Source of the DNA: Fodinicurvata sp. EGI_FJ10296
GTDB lineage: Bacteria > Pseudomonadota > Alphaproteobacteria > DSM-16000 > Inquilinaceae
Reading direction: 5' to 3'
Length of the DNA: 64,000 nucleotides
Assembly: GCF_040712075.1 (NCBI RefSeq)
Contig: NZ_JBFCVL010000001.1
Coordinates: 503,501 to 567,500 of the forward strand
Shown here: positions 62,277 through 64,000 of the stretch, piece by piece
How positions within the stretch are numbered: position 1 is the stretch's first letter
How the letters are laid out: every line of letters begins with the position of its first letter
Position numbers and translations under genes: made by a program
The notes under the pieces: generated by a model
Told to the model about the DNA's origin: nothing
The model's input: only the letters and a program-made list of their open reading frames with translations
Database searches by the model: none

Positions 62277-63209
62277 ATGACCGAACCCCCGGCACGCCAC
62301 TCTGACAACAGCACAGCCTTCAGCGCCGCCGACGAGTCGGGAACTCCCGCCAAAGCCGGGGAGACCCCGGCGACCGCACCGGAGGGGTTCCGGGGCCAGC
62401 TCGCCCGCTGGATTGAATCGGCGCCTGTACAGCGATTCATCACGGTCCTGATCCTGATTAATGCCGTCACGCTGGGCCTGGAGACAAGCAGGCAGGCAAT
62501 GGATTTCGCCGGGCCTGTCCTTGTCGTTCTGGATCGGACGATCCTGTCCGTTTTCGTCGCCGAGCTTCTGATAAAGCTGGTTGCATTCCGGACTGCGTTC
62601 TTTCGTACCGGCTGGAACTGGTTCGATCTGATCGTCGTCGGCGTCGCACTGGTGCCCGCGACCGGTAGCTTGTCGGTGCTGCGGGCGTTCCGCATTCTGC
62701 GCATTCTGCGCCTGGTCTCGGTCGTGCCGGCCATGCGGCGCGTGGTGTCGGCCTTCGCAGCCGCCATTCCGGGCATGTTCTCGATCATTGCGGTGCTGAT
62801 GCTGGTATTTTACGTGTCGGCCGTTCTGGCCACGAAACTCTTTGGCCAGCACCCGGATCCGGATATGCAGGAATGGTTCGGCACGATCGGGGCCTCGATG
62901 TATACGCTGTTCCAGATCATGACCCTGGAAAGCTGGTCGATGGCGATCGTCCGTCCGACGATGGAACTATTTCCATTGGCATGGCTTTTCTTCGTACCAT
63001 TCATCATTCTGACCAGCTTCGCCGTCCTCAACCTTTTCATCGGCATCATCGTGGACGCCATGCGCAGCGTGCATGAAGCCGATATCGAGGAAAGCCGGCT
63101 GGAAGAGAAATCGGCGGCAGAGGACCGGGAGCGGCGCATCGCAGATGAACTCGCCGCGCTGCGCGAAGAGGTGTCGTCACTTCGAAGTTTTCTGTCGGGC
63201 CAGCGGTAA
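62277..63209 (+). CDS. Bacterial voltage-gated sodium channel (NaChBac/NavMs type)
   Basis: A 310-residue single-domain channel that tetramerises. Disordered leader (1-38), S1 (about 54-72), S2 (82-104), S3 (113-128), S4 (134-150) with gating arginines Arg136, Arg139, Arg142 and Arg145 (each three residues apart), S5 (162-187), the selectivity filter TLESWSM (216-222; identical to the NavAb/NavMs filter) and S6 (236-262). A charged C-terminal coiled coil (about 268-307) follows, as in bacterial Nav proteins. It should pass sodium into the cell on depolarisation. It probably has its own promoter. Confidence 0.96.
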   Translation: MTEPPARHSDNSTAFSAADESGTPAKAGETPATAPEGFRGQLARWIESAPVQRFITVLILINAVTLGLETSRQAMDFAGPVLVVLDRTILSVFVAELLIKLVAFRTAFFRTGWNWFDLIVVGVALVPATGSLSVLRAFRILRILRLVSVVPAMRRVVSAFAAAIPGMFSIIAVLMLVFYVSAVLATKLFGQHPDPDMQEWFGTIGASMYTLFQIMTLESWSMAIVRPTMELFPLAWLFFVPFIILTSFAVLNLFIGIIVDAMRSVHEADIEESRLEEKSAAEDRERRIADELAALREEVSSLRSFLSGQR

Positions 63210-63281
63210 TGGAACCGGCGTAGTGACCGATGGCTGCTGGCGACGAGAACCGAGGCACACGAAAGACGAGGCAGATCGGCA

Positions 63282-64000
63282 ATGATCCTGGAATCCTGGC
63301 CTGAGGTTATCGGCCATCGCGGCGCCGCCATGATTGCGCCGGAAAATACGGTCGCAGGGGCCAGGGCAGCCGCGTCTGCCGGGGCGGCCATGATCGAGTT
63401 CGACGCCAAACTCAGCGCCGACGGTGTCGCCATGGTCATGCACGACGATACCGTGGACCGCACGACCGATGGCATCGGGTCCTTTGCCGGGAAGTCCCTC
63501 GGCGCCTTGCGCGCACTGGACGCGGGCGGGTGGTTCGATCCCGCTTTCGCCGGCGAACGCATTCCGACACTGGCCGACATGCTGGTCGCGTGCCTCGATC
63601 TGGGGCTGGCGGCGAACATCGAGATCAAGCCGACGCCGGGACGCGAGGACGACACGGCCAGAACGGTTCTGGAAACGGCCGCCTCGATCTGGCCTGCCGG
63701 CAAACCGGCGCCGTTGATCTCCAGCTTCCAACGGCGCTGCCTTACGGCGGCGGCCGAAATAATGCCAGACTGGCCGCGGGGCTATCTGATCGATCGGCTG
63801 CCCGAGGATTGGCAGGCCTTCGCCGACGCGATCGCCGCCGCAACCGTGAACATTTCCGACACCATGGCGACGCCGCCCGTGATCGCGGCTATCGCCGATA
63901 CCGGGCGCGCGGTCATGGTCTATACGGTGAACGACCCGATTCGCGGCCGGGACCTCCTCAATATGGGGGCCGCATCCGTGATAACGGATTGTCCGGACCG
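63282..64000 (+). CDS. Glycerophosphodiester phosphodiesterase (3' part cut by window end)
   Basis: An incomplete gene: 239 codons are visible and the frame is open at the last base. It is a GDPD, releasing sn-glycerol 3-phosphate from glycerophosphodiesters. The conserved catalytic residues are His12-Arg13 (VIGHRGAA), Glu/Asp in MIEFDAKLSADG and His in VMHDDTVDRTT, followed by LGLAANIEIKP. No signal peptide is seen, so it is probably cytoplasmic, of the UgpQ type. It begins 72 bases after the sodium channel gene. Confidence 0.9.
   Translation, partial: MILESWPEVIGHRGAAMIAPENTVAGARAAASAGAAMIEFDAKLSADGVAMVMHDDTVDRTTDGIGSFAGKSLGALRALDAGGWFDPAFAGERIPTLADMLVACLDLGLAANIEIKPTPGREDDTARTVLETAASIWPAGKPAPLISSFQRRCLTAAAEIMPDWPRGYLIDRLPEDWQAFADAIAAATVNISDTMATPPVIAAIADTGRAVMVYTVNDPIRGRDLLNMGAASVITDCPD

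Overview
The window is ordinary chromosomal DNA from a GC-rich alphaproteobacterium. I infer the Rhodospirillales or a near relative from the gene families (MucR, an FdsGBACD formate dehydrogenase, NfuA, a DnaK/J and HrcA/GrpE arrangement, bactofilin, OpgH). The species cannot be read from the sequence. I saw no rRNA, tRNA, CRISPR array, insertion sequence or prophage. Genes are dense, and many neighbours overlap by 4 bases.

Layout. 0-6.6 kb: MucR regulator, TusA-like protein, rimI-tsaB (overlapping GTGA), a secreted glucosaminidase, nfuA, a universal stress protein, and a TIGR02186/TauE-SafE pair, which together look like a sulfur and Fe-S neighbourhood. 6.6-12.3 kb: trpS, murJ, glnD. 12.3-13.7 kb: two unrecognised, divergent, DNA-binding-like genes around a dyad. 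13.7-20.8 kb: mutS, maeB (malic enzyme fused to a phosphotransacetylase-like domain), a PhoR-like histidine kinase. 21-26.6 kb: a family 5 solute-binding protein, ppa, and an acyl-CoA synthetase/GNAT fusion. 26.6-33.8 kb: a LysR regulator and the complete fdsGBA-fdhD-fdsD operon for NAD-linked molybdenum formate dehydrogenase.

33.9-41.4 kb: a PfkB kinase, a CysZ/EI24 membrane protein, bactofilin, nth, a DUF2244 protein, dapB, and opgH preceded by a small repeat-containing protein. 41.6-48.8 kb: heat-shock genes dnaK-dnaJ and hrcA-grpE, separated by a rhomboid protease, a DUF1848 protein and a small membrane protein. 48.9-52.7 kb: rph, rdgB, hemW with a beta-hydroxyacid dehydrogenase on the other strand. 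52.8-58.2 kb: an LpoA-like lipoprotein, rsmI, yraN-like, a double-BON lipoprotein (recalling the E. coli rsmI-lpoA-yraN-dolP locus), a SirB1-like protein and gshB. 58.3-64 kb: comM, a NYN-domain protein, an inositol monophosphatase-like enzyme, a bacterial voltage-gated sodium channel, and the start of a glycerophosphodiester phosphodiesterase cut by the window end.

No wholly new system stands out. The least explained parts are the divergent DNA-binding pair, the DUF1848 protein with a C-terminal radical-SAM-like cysteine motif, the NYN protein with a long disordered tail, and the small protein in front of opgH.
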